This document shows, one piece after another, positions 44,667-53,667 of a stretch of 64,000 nt of DNA (its first letter is position 1; every line of letters begins with the position of its first letter). The DNA comes from an uncultured Saprospiraceae bacterium. Lineage in GTDB: Bacteria > Bacteroidota > Bacteroidia > Chitinophagales > Saprospiraceae. The translations under genes and the position numbers were made by a program. The stretch spans positions 124,001 through 188,000 of the forward strand of contig CALJOK010000017.1 of assembly GCA_937981555.1 (NCBI GenBank). Reading direction: 5' to 3'. A model generated the notes under the pieces. The model worked only from the letters and a program-made list of their open reading frames with translations, searched no databases and was not told the DNA's origin.

Positions 44667-45128
44667 TCATAAATGCAATTTTGGTTCTCCGAGAACGACT
44701 TTTATTTCGGGAGTTATCTTTACTAAAACTTTTACCAAAACGATATCATATTTTTGGCTACTTATTTTACTATGTGTTTCGTAGGTCATTTTTATAGTTC
44801 TAAGAACTGAACTCAACGAAGTACTATCTTTATTTTCTTCCATCAATTCCTTGATTCTTTCCAAGGTGAATTTTTCTGCTGAACCTTCCAATTCAACTTC
44901 CAATGATGGAGAAATCGCTACTCCCAAACCAAAACTGGTAATCTTAAATCCATACTCTTCCAATCTTCGAAAAACTTTTAACCAGTCGTCGATGAGTTTT
45001 TGAGATTTTTCTTTGGCTGCATCGCTAAATGTAGAAGAACCTTCTTTGATCGCATCACCGATATTGGAAGTTTGTTCTTTTAATATTTCGGAAGCTTGGT
45101 TGAGGGTTTCTTTTAATTTGTCTATCAT
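44667..45128 (-). CDS. Hypothetical protein with amphipathic N-terminal helices
   Basis: A 153-residue protein without signal peptide. Residues 1-55 form long amphipathic helices with Ala/Ser/Lys repeats, like apolipoprotein- or YtxH-type membrane-surface helices; residues 60-153 alternate beta and helix (SFGLGVAISPSLEVELEG, YDIVLVKVLVKITPEIKVVLG). No known family recognised. A minus-strand TAGTTTTG box lies at 45270-45277, giving about 140 bases of leader. Confidence 0.55.
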   Translation of the reverse strand: MIDKLKETLNQASEILKEQTSNIGDAIKEGSSTFSDAAKEKSQKLIDDWLKVFRRLEEYGFKITSFGLGVAISPSLEVELEGSAEKFTLERIKELMEENKDSTSLSSVLRTIKMTYETHSKISSQKYDIVLVKVLVKITPEIKVVLGEPKLHL

Positions 45129-45415
45129 GATTTTTTGATTTTAAAATTTAGATTTGTTTTACCACAAATGTTCGCAGTTTTTTGATATAAATATTTTTGG
45201 CCAAAATCTGTGATGATTAACATTTACATAAATAACGTTTCTTTTAAATTAAAGATTAGATTTTTTCGACAAAACTACATTTTGCCTCTTTCATTAAAAC
45301 TGTTTAAGAATTTTATAAAAAATAAAAAACCCATTATAAAGATTCGAATTTCATTTTGTACTTTGGAACTCATTAATAATTGACTTCAAATATTTAGAAA
45401 CAAAAATAAAAATTA

Positions 45416-46963
45416 ATGTTAAATCTAGCTTGTATTTTAGAAGATAGCGCCCGACGATATCCTACTTCTCCAGCTTTTACTTTTGGAGAAACTACTTTAA
45501 ATTATGCTCAAATAAATGGAGCAGCCAATCAAATTGCGAATGGACTAAGAAGCAAAGGAATCAAAAGAGGAGACAAAGTTGCCATCGATTGTTTGAATTT
45601 GCCTTATTTTCCAATGATCTATTTTGGGATCTTAAAAGCAGGAGCGACTGTAGTCCCATTGAGTGTTTTATTGAAAAAGGATGAAATTGCCTACCACCTT
45701 CGGGATAGTGAAGCAAAAGCATTTTTCTGTTTTGTAGGAACGCCAGATTTGCCGATGGGAGAAATGGGTTATGGTGGTTTTCAAGAAGTAGATTCTTGTG
45801 AGCAATTTTATATGATTACTGCAAAGCCAACTGATCCAAGTCCAATCGAAGGAACGCAAACTTTGGGATCATTGATGGCAGGTCAATCTCCAGTTTTTAA
45901 AAAATTAGCTTCTGAGCCAAATGATACCGCAGTAATTATCTACACTTCGGGAACAACTGGAAAACCAAAAGGAGCAATGTTGTCTCATGCTAATATCATG
46001 TTGAATACAGTTATATCTGCAGACTTAGCTGATGTTTCTCACGATGATACCCAAATAATTGTCCTACCACTTTTCCATATTTTTGCGATGACTGTTTTGA
46101 TGAATTCAGGAGTTTATAGAGGAGCTCATAATATATTGTTGCCGCGTTTTGACGCTGATGATGTTTTTGGACTATTGGAAAAACATGATGTGACTATTTT
46201 TGCAGGAGTACCGACGATGTATTGGGGCATGGTTAATTTTGATTCGTCGAAATATGATACAGAAAAAATTAGCAAGAACTTAAGAACTTGTTTTTCAGGA
46301 GGTGCATCGTTACCTGTTCAAGTATTGAAAGATTTTGAAGCAAAATTCAATGTGCCGATCATGGAAGGTTATGGAATGTCAGAAGGTTCGCCAGTTGTCA
46401 CTTTTAATCATAAGCATGATGTAAGAAAACCAGGATCGATTGGAAAACCAGTTTGGGGAGTCGAAGTGAAATTAGTGGATGACAATGGTGATGAAGTTCC
46501 GGTTGGTGAAAAAGGAGAGTTGTTGTATCGTGGTCATAATGTGATGAAAGGATATTACAACAAACCAGAAGCAACGGCTAAAACTATTCAGAATGGTTGG
46601 TTGCATTCAGGTGATGTAGCGACCAAAGATGAAGATGGTTATTACTATATCGTTGATCGAACGAAAGATATGATTATCCGAGGTGGATTAAATGTTTACC
46701 CAAGAGAAGTGGAAGAGGTAATGATGAAGCATGACGGTGTTTCGATGGTTGCTGTGATCGGAGTTCCTGATGATAAATTTGGCGAAAATATCAAAGCATT
46801 TGTCATCATGAAAGAAGGTCAAACTTCTACTGAAGATGAGATGAAAGCTTGGACGAAAGAACGAATTGCAGATTATAAATATCCTCGACAAATTGAATTT
46901 GTAGCGACACTTCCAATGAGTGCGACGGGTAAAATTTTGAAAAAAGAATTACGAGTGAAGTAA
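45416..46963 (+). CDS. Long-chain fatty acid-CoA ligase (AMP-binding)
   Basis: Acyl-CoA synthetase of 515 residues, using ATP and CoA. The P-loop Y176TSGTTGKPKG186, the adenine-binding GYGMSEG (about 320-326), the hinge DRTKDMIIRGG (about 415-425), NVYPREVEEV, and the C-terminal PMSATGKILKKEL with the catalytic Lys are all present. The size and motifs fit medium- to long-chain FadD-like ligases; the acyl specificity is open. Alone, convergent with the SUMF1 gene across a palindromic repeat. Confidence 0.92.
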   Translation: MLNLACILEDSARRYPTSPAFTFGETTLNYAQINGAANQIANGLRSKGIKRGDKVAIDCLNLPYFPMIYFGILKAGATVVPLSVLLKKDEIAYHLRDSEAKAFFCFVGTPDLPMGEMGYGGFQEVDSCEQFYMITAKPTDPSPIEGTQTLGSLMAGQSPVFKKLASEPNDTAVIIYTSGTTGKPKGAMLSHANIMLNTVISADLADVSHDDTQIIVLPLFHIFAMTVLMNSGVYRGAHNILLPRFDADDVFGLLEKHDVTIFAGVPTMYWGMVNFDSSKYDTEKISKNLRTCFSGGASLPVQVLKDFEAKFNVPIMEGYGMSEGSPVVTFNHKHDVRKPGSIGKPVWGVEVKLVDDNGDEVPVGEKGELLYRGHNVMKGYYNKPEATAKTIQNGWLHSGDVATKDEDGYYYIVDRTKDMIIRGGLNVYPREVEEVMMKHDGVSMVAVIGVPDDKFGENIKAFVIMKEGQTSTEDEMKAWTKERIADYKYPRQIEFVATLPMSATGKILKKELRVK

Positions 46964-46974
46964 TTCTTGAATAG

Positions 46975-47058
46975 CCAATATTCAACAAGGAATAACCAAT
47001 ATCCAACAAGTTACATTTTATGTCAGGTGGAAATTGGATATTCCTTGTTCGATATTGG
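46975..47058. repeat. Imperfect palindromic repeat between convergent genes
   Basis: Left arm 46975-47004 and right arm 47029-47058 pair over about 30 bases (shared core AACAAGGAATA with CCAATAT on both sides). The left side itself holds a direct repeat of CCAATAT-CAACAAG. The CCAATATT core is shared with the element at 23494-23537. Confidence 0.7.
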
Positions 47059-47064
47059 AATTTA

Positions 47065-47979
47065 TTATTTTAGGCTCACGTCCATAATCGTCCGGAATCC
47101 AATAAACGGTGAAGGTTCTTTCCATCCATCAAATTCATCTTCTGAATCAATCTTTATATCATAACCTGTACTATCAAAACATCCACCTTTAGTACGATTT
47201 CCGTCATTAGTAGTAGACTTCGTAGAAATCATCTCAGCAGCATTTCCCACCATATTATATAATCCATAATCATTTGGAAAATAAGATGTGACATTGGTAG
47301 GCATAGCAGGATCTGCTGGAGTTTTACCAACTATGACTTCATATTCATTGGTTTTTCGATTAGTATGAATATTTCCAGTTCCAATCCTTTTAAAGTTTGC
47401 GAGAAAGCAACCTTTAGCATTTCTTAAATAATATCCACCCCAAGGGTAGGGCGCTAAGTTATGACCACCTCGTGCGGCATATTCCCATTCATGTTCCGTT
47501 GGTAATCTAAAATTTATATTATGTTTTGGATATATAGGTTGTAATTTTTTAGTTAACCATTGGCAATATAATTCTGCTCCTTTTTTGGAAATGGTTAAAA
47601 CGGGGTAATCATGATATGCAGGATGTGTTGAATAATTTTTCACAAATGGTTCGCCGTAAGTGTAAGGTTTATTATTCCATTTTTCAGGGTTTTGTTTGGC
47701 GAGTTCGTAATCTTTCGTTTTGCCCTGTTTTTTAAGGTCAGCTAAAAACTCATTGTATTCCAAATTGGAGATTTCAGTTTTTGACATAAAAAAGGGGAGA
47801 ACTGAAATTTTAGTTACTCTTCCCACCATTAATTTTCCACTTGGAATATAGGTGTAAGATTTGGGTACTTTGAATTTTTTGCCAAATGGGTGTTTCGGTT
47901 TTTTTTCCATTGAAAACGAACTTGACAGGAAGGCTAAAAATAACAATACAATTACGGATAGGGAAAAATGAGTTTTCAT
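47065..47979 (-). CDS. SUMF1/formylglycine-generating-like protein, exported
   Basis: A 305-residue envelope protein with the C-type-lectin-like SUMF1 fold. The ATG at 47979 starts a signal peptide (MKTHFSLSVIVLLFLAFL onward); a longer frame from 48093 adds 38 residues with no export logic. Family marks are FFMSKTEISNLEYNEFL, RLPTEHEWEYAARGG (about 158-172), NDYGLYNMVGNAAEM and GGCFDS. The GldJ/GldK gliding and T9SS lipoproteins share this fold and the same lack of the paired active-site Cys, so a structural role in that machinery is more likely than formylglycine synthesis (inference). Confidence 0.82.
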   Translation of the reverse strand: MKTHFSLSVIVLLFLAFLSSSFSMEKKPKHPFGKKFKVPKSYTYIPSGKLMVGRVTKISVLPFFMSKTEISNLEYNEFLADLKKQGKTKDYELAKQNPEKWNNKPYTYGEPFVKNYSTHPAYHDYPVLTISKKGAELYCQWLTKKLQPIYPKHNINFRLPTEHEWEYAARGGHNLAPYPWGGYYLRNAKGCFLANFKRIGTGNIHTNRKTNEYEVIVGKTPADPAMPTNVTSYFPNDYGLYNMVGNAAEMISTKSTTNDGNRTKGGCFDSTGYDIKIDSEDEFDGWKEPSPFIGFRTIMDVSLK

Positions 47980-48142
47980 AATATAAAAGATTTTAGGTGT
48001 TAAGGTATCGAATGAATTTTTATGTACCCTTTCTAATTGACAATAGTAGAGTGTTTTTGGATGGGAAAAAGTTACATTTTTTGGTGGAGGCAATTAAATG
48101 GAATGGACAGACTTCTTCGTTTTTTTAACCTATTAATAAAAT

Positions 48143-48154
48143 CCCCCCCCCCCC
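48143..48154. repeat. Homopolymer tract of 12 C
   Basis: An unbroken run of 12 C in a roughly 70% AT stretch, 164 bases upstream of the SUMF1 start and within the leader predicted from the minus-strand promoter at 48186-48193 (G tract in that RNA). Long C or G runs slip during replication. Confidence 0.85.
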
Positions 48155-48185
48155 TAATTATTTCCTGCCAGATAAACTTTTGTTG

Positions 48186-48193
48186 CAAAGGTA
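48186..48193 (-). promoter_or_regulatory. -7 promoter element of the SUMF1 gene
   Basis: Minus strand TACCTTTG, followed by C, matches TAnnTTTG. The resulting leader of about 200 bases would contain the poly-G tract. Confidence 0.55.
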
Positions 48194-48674
48194 GAAGGCA
48201 TCATTTGTTTGTGGAGAAATTCTAAATCCTTCGAACTGCTGTGGAGCTTTTTTAGAGTTGAATTTGAATTATTATTTCACTAAATGTCTTTTTAAGGAAT
48301 CTTTTATCGCGTTTTGCGTATAAAGAAAGAATTTAATTTCATAAAAAAATGATTTTTTTAAGAAATTAACACATAAAGTTTTTTATTCATTTTAAAAATA
48401 ATATATTGGTGGAAATTATATGTAAAACATATAACTACTCAACCTAGATAGTTTATGTAATATTAAATTACTGAGATACAGATTGACATTATTTTATTAA
48501 ATCAACTCTTATCTATTAAAAAAATATTCAAATTCTGGATTTTTATAATATCCTTCTCCTTAATCTTTTATTAAAAACATTTCCTAACTCAGGGATATGC
48601 ATTATGTGGGAATCGAACAAAACAATCTAAAACTAATTCCTATTCTGCTATTCTCTAAAATCTTATTTTCTATT

Positions 48675-51600
48675 ATGATGAGAAAGTTTACGACTCTATT
48701 TGCATTGATTATGTTTTTTTCGTTCAATGCTAACTCACAGGATTTTTATTATTCTCCTGAAGGAAAATCATTTCTTCAAGTTTCTCAACAAAAAATTCTT
48801 ATTCAATTTAAGTCAGGCACCAATTTTACAGAACAACAACAAATTTTATCTGAACACAAAGAAATAAAACCGATAACTCGGGAAATGATGTTGCCTGCAC
48901 CTCAAATTACATTGGTAGACTTAACAGGTGTATCTTCTGAATCTGACGTGTACACATTGTTACAAAAATTAGCAACCAATCCAAAAGTAGATTATGCTAA
49001 TCATTTTTTAGCACATAAAGATGGAACACTTCATGGTGTGATGGATCGTGTTTTAGTTCGACTAAAGGATGCAAGCCAGTATTCTTTTTTCGAAAATGAA
49101 ATGAAACAGAATCTGTATGTTTTAAATTATGATCGGAATGAGTTTGATCCATTATTGATGGAGGTAAAAGTTGTTGGTAATAAAAATGCGTTGGAAATTG
49201 CCAATGAACTTCATGAAACTCAAAATTATGCTTATGCTGAGCCAGATTTTTTAAGACTTATGAAGCGAATGAATACCAATGATCCAAATGTTGATGATCA
49301 ATGGTCATTGAATAATGATGGAGTGAATACAAGTCAATACGGAGGAACTGTTGGAGCAGACATGAGTGTATATAATGCATGGGGAACTACGACTGGTTCG
49401 TCAACTATCAAAGTTGCTATTATTGATGAAGGAGTAGATTTGACTCATCCTGATTTGGCAGGGAACATGTTAGCAGGTTATGATGCTACAGGTCAAGGAA
49501 GTGGAGGAAACCCTTCAGGTGATGATGCACATGGTACTGCTTGTGCAGGTATCGTGGCAGCTGTAGGAAATAATAATACAGGTGGAGCAGGTGTTGCTTA
49601 CAATAGTAAAATAATTCCAATAAGAATTGCTTATTCCTCTGGAACAAGTTGGGTAACTAGTAACACATGGATTGGTAATTCATTGAGTTGGGCTATCAAT
49701 ACAGCTGATGCAGATATTTTAAGTAACTCATGGGGTGGTGGTGGATCTTCTTCCACTATCAATAATGCCATTGATAATGCTATTAATAATGGTCGTGGAG
49801 GATTAGGTTCACCTGTTTTATTTGCTGCTGGAAATGATAATGGAGCGAATAGTTACCCTGCAACTTATGCACCTACCATTTCAGTTATTGCGATGAGCAT
49901 GTGTAATCAAAGAAAAAATCCATCTTCTTGTGATGGTGAAACTTGGTGGGGATCGAATTATGGAACTGGTGCAGATATAGCTGCTCCAGGAGTTAAAATT
50001 TTCGCAACTGATATTTCAGGATCTGCTGGATATTCAAGTGGTGATTATACAACTAGTTTTAATGGAACATCTTCAGCTTGTCCAAATGCAGCAGGTGTGA
50101 TGGCTTTGGTACTTTCTGCCAATGGAAGTTTGACAGAGACTCAAGCTCGAGCAGCTCTTGAATCAACAGCAGACAAAGTAGGTGGATATTCTTACTCTAA
50201 TGTAGGTGGCCAACCAAATGGTACTTGGTCGAATGATTTAGGGCATGGTCGAGTAAATGCGGAAGCTGCTGTAAGTTCAGTTTCTTCAAGTACTGCAAAT
50301 GATGCAGGAATTACTTCAGTTACTTCACCTACTGGAAGTATATGTGCATCAAGCGCTTCACCAGTTGTGGTGTTAAGGAATTATGGTTCAAATACTTTAA
50401 GCTCTGTAACGATTAATTATAGTTTAGACGGAGGATCAAATAGTACTTATAACTGGACTGGATCTTTAGCTCAAAATGGTACAGCTAATGTTACTTTACC
50501 TACTGTTTCTTTTGGAGGAGGTAATCATACTTTTGATGCTTCGACTAATAGTCCAAATGGTCAATCAGATGAGAATTCTGCAAATGATGGAGCAAGCTCT
50601 TCCTTTAGTTCAGGTTCAAATGGTGTGACGCTTTCTATTACTTTGGATAATTATCCTGAGGAAACAAGTTGGTCAATTGTAGATGCTGGAGGTGGTACAG
50701 TTGCTTCAGGAGGAACATATGGAAATGAGCCTGATGGTTCTACTATTACCATTGCAGCTTGTTTAGCTGATGGTTGTTATGATTTTGTTATTAATGATAC
50801 TTATGGAGATGGAATTTGTTGTTCTTATGGAAATGGATCATATACATTAACAGAAGATGCTTCAGGAACTGTTTTAGCAACTGGTGGATCTTTTGGTTCA
50901 TCTGAAACAACTAATTTCTGTGTACCAGTCAGCCCTACTTCTAATGTAGACGTTTCTATTTCGAGTAGTTCTAATGTGACTTGTAATGGAGGAAGTGATG
51001 GATCTGCTACAGCAACTGGATCAGGTGGAACGACAGCGATAACTTATTCATGGAGTAACGGTGCAAGTGGAGCAACAGCTTCAGGATTAGCAGCAGGAAC
51101 TTATACCGTAACAGCAACTGATGGAACAACTTCATCTGCTGTATCTGTTACAATTACAGAGCCTTTAGCAGTTACAGTTAGTATTTCTGGAACTAATGCA
51201 AGTGGAGGAAACAATGGTTCAGCTACTGCTACTGCAGGAGGAGGAACTCCAGGTTTTTCTTATAATTGGAGTAATGGTGGTTCAACTGCAACCATCAATA
51301 ATATAGGTGCAGGAACATATACCGTAACAGCAAGTGACTCAAGAGGTTGTACTGCAACTGATAATGTTGTCATCACAGATGATGGAGGTAATCCAGTAAA
51401 TGTTTCTATCTCAAGTAGTTCAAATGTTTCCTGTAATGGAGGAAGTGATGGTTCAGCAACAGCAGCTGGAACAGGTGGAGTGGCAACTATAACTTATTCA
51501 TGGAGTAATGGCGCAAGTGGTGCAACAGCTTCAGGACTAGTAGCAGGAACTTATACTGTAACAGCAACTGACGGAACAACTTCATCTACTTCAACAGTAA

Positions 51601-52658
51601 CGATAACTGAACCAACTGCTTTAGGTGGAACGATCTCAGGGACTAATCCAACTGCAGGAAATAGTGATGGTTCTGCTTCTGTTAGTATTACAGGTGGAAC
51701 TCCAGGATATACTTACTCATGGAGTAATGGAGGAACAACGGCAACGATTAATAACCTCGGAGCAGGAACTTATACTGCTAATGTAACTGATGCCAACGGT
51801 TGTCAAGCATCTGGAGAAGTTACGCTTGTGGAAGAAAATGGAGGAGGATGTACTTATCAAACTATTGACTCTAATGGATTTGAGTCAGGTTGGGGAATCT
51901 GGAATGATGGTGGATCAGATTGTAGAAGAAGTTCTAACGATAATCAGTATGCAACTACAGGTACTTATTGTGTAAGAATTAGAGATAATACTTCTACCTC
52001 AACTGCTACTACTGATAATTTAGATTTGTCGAGCTATGATGAAGTGACAGTTGATTTTGGTTACTATGCAAGAAGTATGGATAATTCGAATGAAGATTTT
52101 TGGTTACAAATTTCTACAGATGGTGGTGCAACTTATACAATTGAAGAAGAGTGGAATAGAGGAGACGAATTTAATAATAACACTTTCAATACTGGACAGG
52201 CAATAATTGCTGGACCATTCACATCAACTACAAGGTTCCGTTTCCGATGTGATGCTTCTGGAAATTCTGATTGGATTTATTTAGATGATATCGTAATTAC
52301 AGGATGTTCAACTTCTCCAAGTGGAAGTAGCCCTGGAAGTAATTATGAGCCTGAAATTATTACGGATAAAGATTTCTTAGAAGTAGAAGAAATTGAAAAA
52401 ACTATTCACGAAGTTAACCTTTTCCCTAATCCAACTGACAACATCTTAAATGTAGCATTCGAATTGACTAACGATTCTGATGTAAAAATGATGGTGATGA
52501 GTTTGACTGGACAATTAGTGGAAATGCGTGATTTGAAATTAGAAGAAGGTACTCAACAGTTTAAAATTGATGTAAATCGATTTGATAATGGAGTTTACTT
52601 TATCCACCTGATTACAAGTGATGAAAGAATTTCTAAGAAATTTATTGTTGTTGATTAA
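48675..52658 (+). CDS. Subtilisin-like (S8) T9SS-secreted peptidase with SprB repeats
   Basis: Surface or secreted serine protease, 1327 residues from the ATG at 48675 (signal ending ANSQ; an ATG at 48597 would add 26 unlikely residues). Order: prodomain (about 25-190), S8 domain (about 225-535) with Asp251 in IIDEGVD, His286 in DAHGTAC and Ser466 in NGTSSACP; a CARDB-like beta-domain (about 540-640); a Cys-containing domain (about 650-750); four SprB-type repeats (about 756-1055); a MAM/jelly-roll-like domain with paired Cys (about 1060-1215); and a type A sorting domain (about 1250-1327, LFPNPTDNILNV). Asp-Glu-Gly in the first catalytic motif replaces the usual Asp-Ser/Thr-Gly. Confidence 0.93.
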   Translation: MMRKFTTLFALIMFFSFNANSQDFYYSPEGKSFLQVSQQKILIQFKSGTNFTEQQQILSEHKEIKPITREMMLPAPQITLVDLTGVSSESDVYTLLQKLATNPKVDYANHFLAHKDGTLHGVMDRVLVRLKDASQYSFFENEMKQNLYVLNYDRNEFDPLLMEVKVVGNKNALEIANELHETQNYAYAEPDFLRLMKRMNTNDPNVDDQWSLNNDGVNTSQYGGTVGADMSVYNAWGTTTGSSTIKVAIIDEGVDLTHPDLAGNMLAGYDATGQGSGGNPSGDDAHGTACAGIVAAVGNNNTGGAGVAYNSKIIPIRIAYSSGTSWVTSNTWIGNSLSWAINTADADILSNSWGGGGSSSTINNAIDNAINNGRGGLGSPVLFAAGNDNGANSYPATYAPTISVIAMSMCNQRKNPSSCDGETWWGSNYGTGADIAAPGVKIFATDISGSAGYSSGDYTTSFNGTSSACPNAAGVMALVLSANGSLTETQARAALESTADKVGGYSYSNVGGQPNGTWSNDLGHGRVNAEAAVSSVSSSTANDAGITSVTSPTGSICASSASPVVVLRNYGSNTLSSVTINYSLDGGSNSTYNWTGSLAQNGTANVTLPTVSFGGGNHTFDASTNSPNGQSDENSANDGASSSFSSGSNGVTLSITLDNYPEETSWSIVDAGGGTVASGGTYGNEPDGSTITIAACLADGCYDFVINDTYGDGICCSYGNGSYTLTEDASGTVLATGGSFGSSETTNFCVPVSPTSNVDVSISSSSNVTCNGGSDGSATATGSGGTTAITYSWSNGASGATASGLAAGTYTVTATDGTTSSAVSVTITEPLAVTVSISGTNASGGNNGSATATAGGGTPGFSYNWSNGGSTATINNIGAGTYTVTASDSRGCTATDNVVITDDGGNPVNVSISSSSNVSCNGGSDGSATAAGTGGVATITYSWSNGASGATASGLVAGTYTVTATDGTTSSTSTVTITEPTALGGTISGTNPTAGNSDGSASVSITGGTPGYTYSWSNGGTTATINNLGAGTYTANVTDANGCQASGEVTLVEENGGGCTYQTIDSNGFESGWGIWNDGGSDCRRSSNDNQYATTGTYCVRIRDNTSTSTATTDNLDLSSYDEVTVDFGYYARSMDNSNEDFWLQISTDGGATYTIEEEWNRGDEFNNNTFNTGQAIIAGPFTSTTRFRFRCDASGNSDWIYLDDIVITGCSTSPSGSSPGSNYEPEIITDKDFLEVEEIEKTIHEVNLFPNPTDNILNVAFELTNDSDVKMMVMSLTGQLVEMRDLKLEEGTQQFKIDVNRFDNGVYFIHLITSDERISKKFIVVD
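50942..51840 (+). repeat. Four tandem SprB-type repeats in the subtilase gene
   Basis: Four coding units of about 75 codons, each ending in a GTYT-V-ATD/NVTD motif with YSWSNG or YNWSNG before it. Units 1 and 3 (from about 50942 and 51392) are nearly identical at the DNA level, as are 2 and 4 (from about 51170 and 51617), so the block arose by duplication of a two-unit module. Confidence 0.8.
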
Positions 52659-52682
52659 CATCAATAAGACAAGATGATTTAT

Positions 52683-52725
52683 AAAAAATGCCCATTACGA
52701 TTAAACTCGTAATGGGTATTTTTTT
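52683..52725. terminator. Bidirectional terminator after the subtilase gene
   Basis: ATACCCATTACGA-type arms: TGCCCATTACGA (with A tract before it) pairs with TCGTAATGGGTA (T tract after) around TTAAAC. Confidence 0.9.
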
Positions 52726-52746
52726 TGGAAATAAATGAATAGGATT

Positions 52747-53658
52747 TTAATCCCAATTTTCATTTTTCTTAAAATTATTAATAGTCGTTTGAATCCAATG
52801 AAATTCTCTAAGTTGAGATAATTTTTGAAATAAATTTTCTGGAATGTTATTTTTTCCTATTAATGCACCTGCAATTTGTCCAGCAATAGAACAATTAGTA
52901 TCTGTATCTCCTCCGATTTTAATTAATTCCAAATACATTTGTTCAATTCCAATTTCTCTAACTTTATTTGCAGCGGCAATTGCTAAAGGAACGGAATTCA
53001 CGACATACCCATTATTGCCTAATTTTCCAATTGAAGAAAGGCTATTCATATTTCTGATTAGAATTAAACGATCTCTTATATTTGTATCTGGAATTTTATC
53101 AATGACTATTTCAATTAAATTTTCCTTTCCATCACAGTTGCCAATAAGTATCTCACGGAGGACAAGGAATATAGATTTTGCACCAATGTAAGCTTCTTCA
53201 TTTTGATGAGTGATGTAGCAAATACTCCTAATCGTTTGGTGGGAAATTTCTTTTCTAAAACTAAGTGGAGCAATTCTCATGGCTGCTCCATTTCCTGCGG
53301 CATATTCTCCTTTTCGACCTACTTGACTCCAATGTCCGCCAACATTCAATTCTTGCATAGCCTTTAAAGTACTGGCACCAACTCCTCGTAGTTTTTTCTT
53401 TTGATATAATTTTAATAAATGTTGAGCAACAGTTTTTGGTTGTAATTCCTGTTCCTCAATCATCGCCTCAATAGTTGCTAAAATTAATTGAGTATCATCT
53501 GTAATTTGCCATAAAGGTTCTTCTAATTTAGGTTTTCCAAAAGGATAAAAGGTGTCGGAATCTTCTTGTTTATTAGCTAAGTTTTCATACCCACTTCCAA
53601 AAGCATCTCCAATTGCTCCGCCAAGAATACATCCTTCAAATCTTTCAGCAATAGTCAT
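52747..53658 (-). CDS. ADP-ribosylglycohydrolase family protein
   Basis: A 303-residue enzyme that removes ADP-ribose (from proteins, nucleic acids or small molecules). The metal-binding residues are visible: T53DD55 in ITDDTQL and GGDTDTN (about 248-254). The opening GCILGGAIGDAFGSG is the family's N-terminal signature. It starts 9 bases downstream of the OmpA lipoprotein gene and is probably co-transcribed with it, an odd mix of a cytoplasmic enzyme and an envelope protein. Confidence 0.9.
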   Translation of the reverse strand: MTIAERFEGCILGGAIGDAFGSGYENLANKQEDSDTFYPFGKPKLEEPLWQITDDTQLILATIEAMIEEQELQPKTVAQHLLKLYQKKKLRGVGASTLKAMQELNVGGHWSQVGRKGEYAAGNGAAMRIAPLSFRKEISHQTIRSICYITHQNEEAYIGAKSIFLVLREILIGNCDGKENLIEIVIDKIPDTNIRDRLILIRNMNSLSSIGKLGNNGYVVNSVPLAIAAANKVREIGIEQMYLELIKIGGDTDTNCSIAGQIAGALIGKNNIPENLFQKLSQLREFHWIQTTINNFKKNENWD

Positions 53659-53667
53659 TGATAATAA

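Larger units (their letters stand above)
47980..48674. other. Divergent intergenic region between the SUMF1 and subtilase genes
   Basis: About 695 AT-rich bases. Holds a 12-C tract (48143-48154), a minus-strand promoter box (48186-48193) and no gene; the small frames here lack codon logic. The subtilase start was set at 48675, so the in-frame ATG at 48597 falls within this stretch. No -33/-7 promoter for the subtilase is obvious. Confidence 0.55.

Noticed and set aside
44563-44784. Plus-strand ORF of 73 codons
   Set aside because: It overlaps the terminator and the 3' end of the minus-strand 153-residue gene in another frame.
47980-48093. Longer SUMF1 protein starting at 48093
   Set aside because: The extra 38 residues come before a good signal peptide and have no conserved pattern.
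50942-51840. CRISPR-like array
   Set aside because: The repeats are long, in frame, have no regular spacers and encode SprB-type protein units; no cas genes are present.
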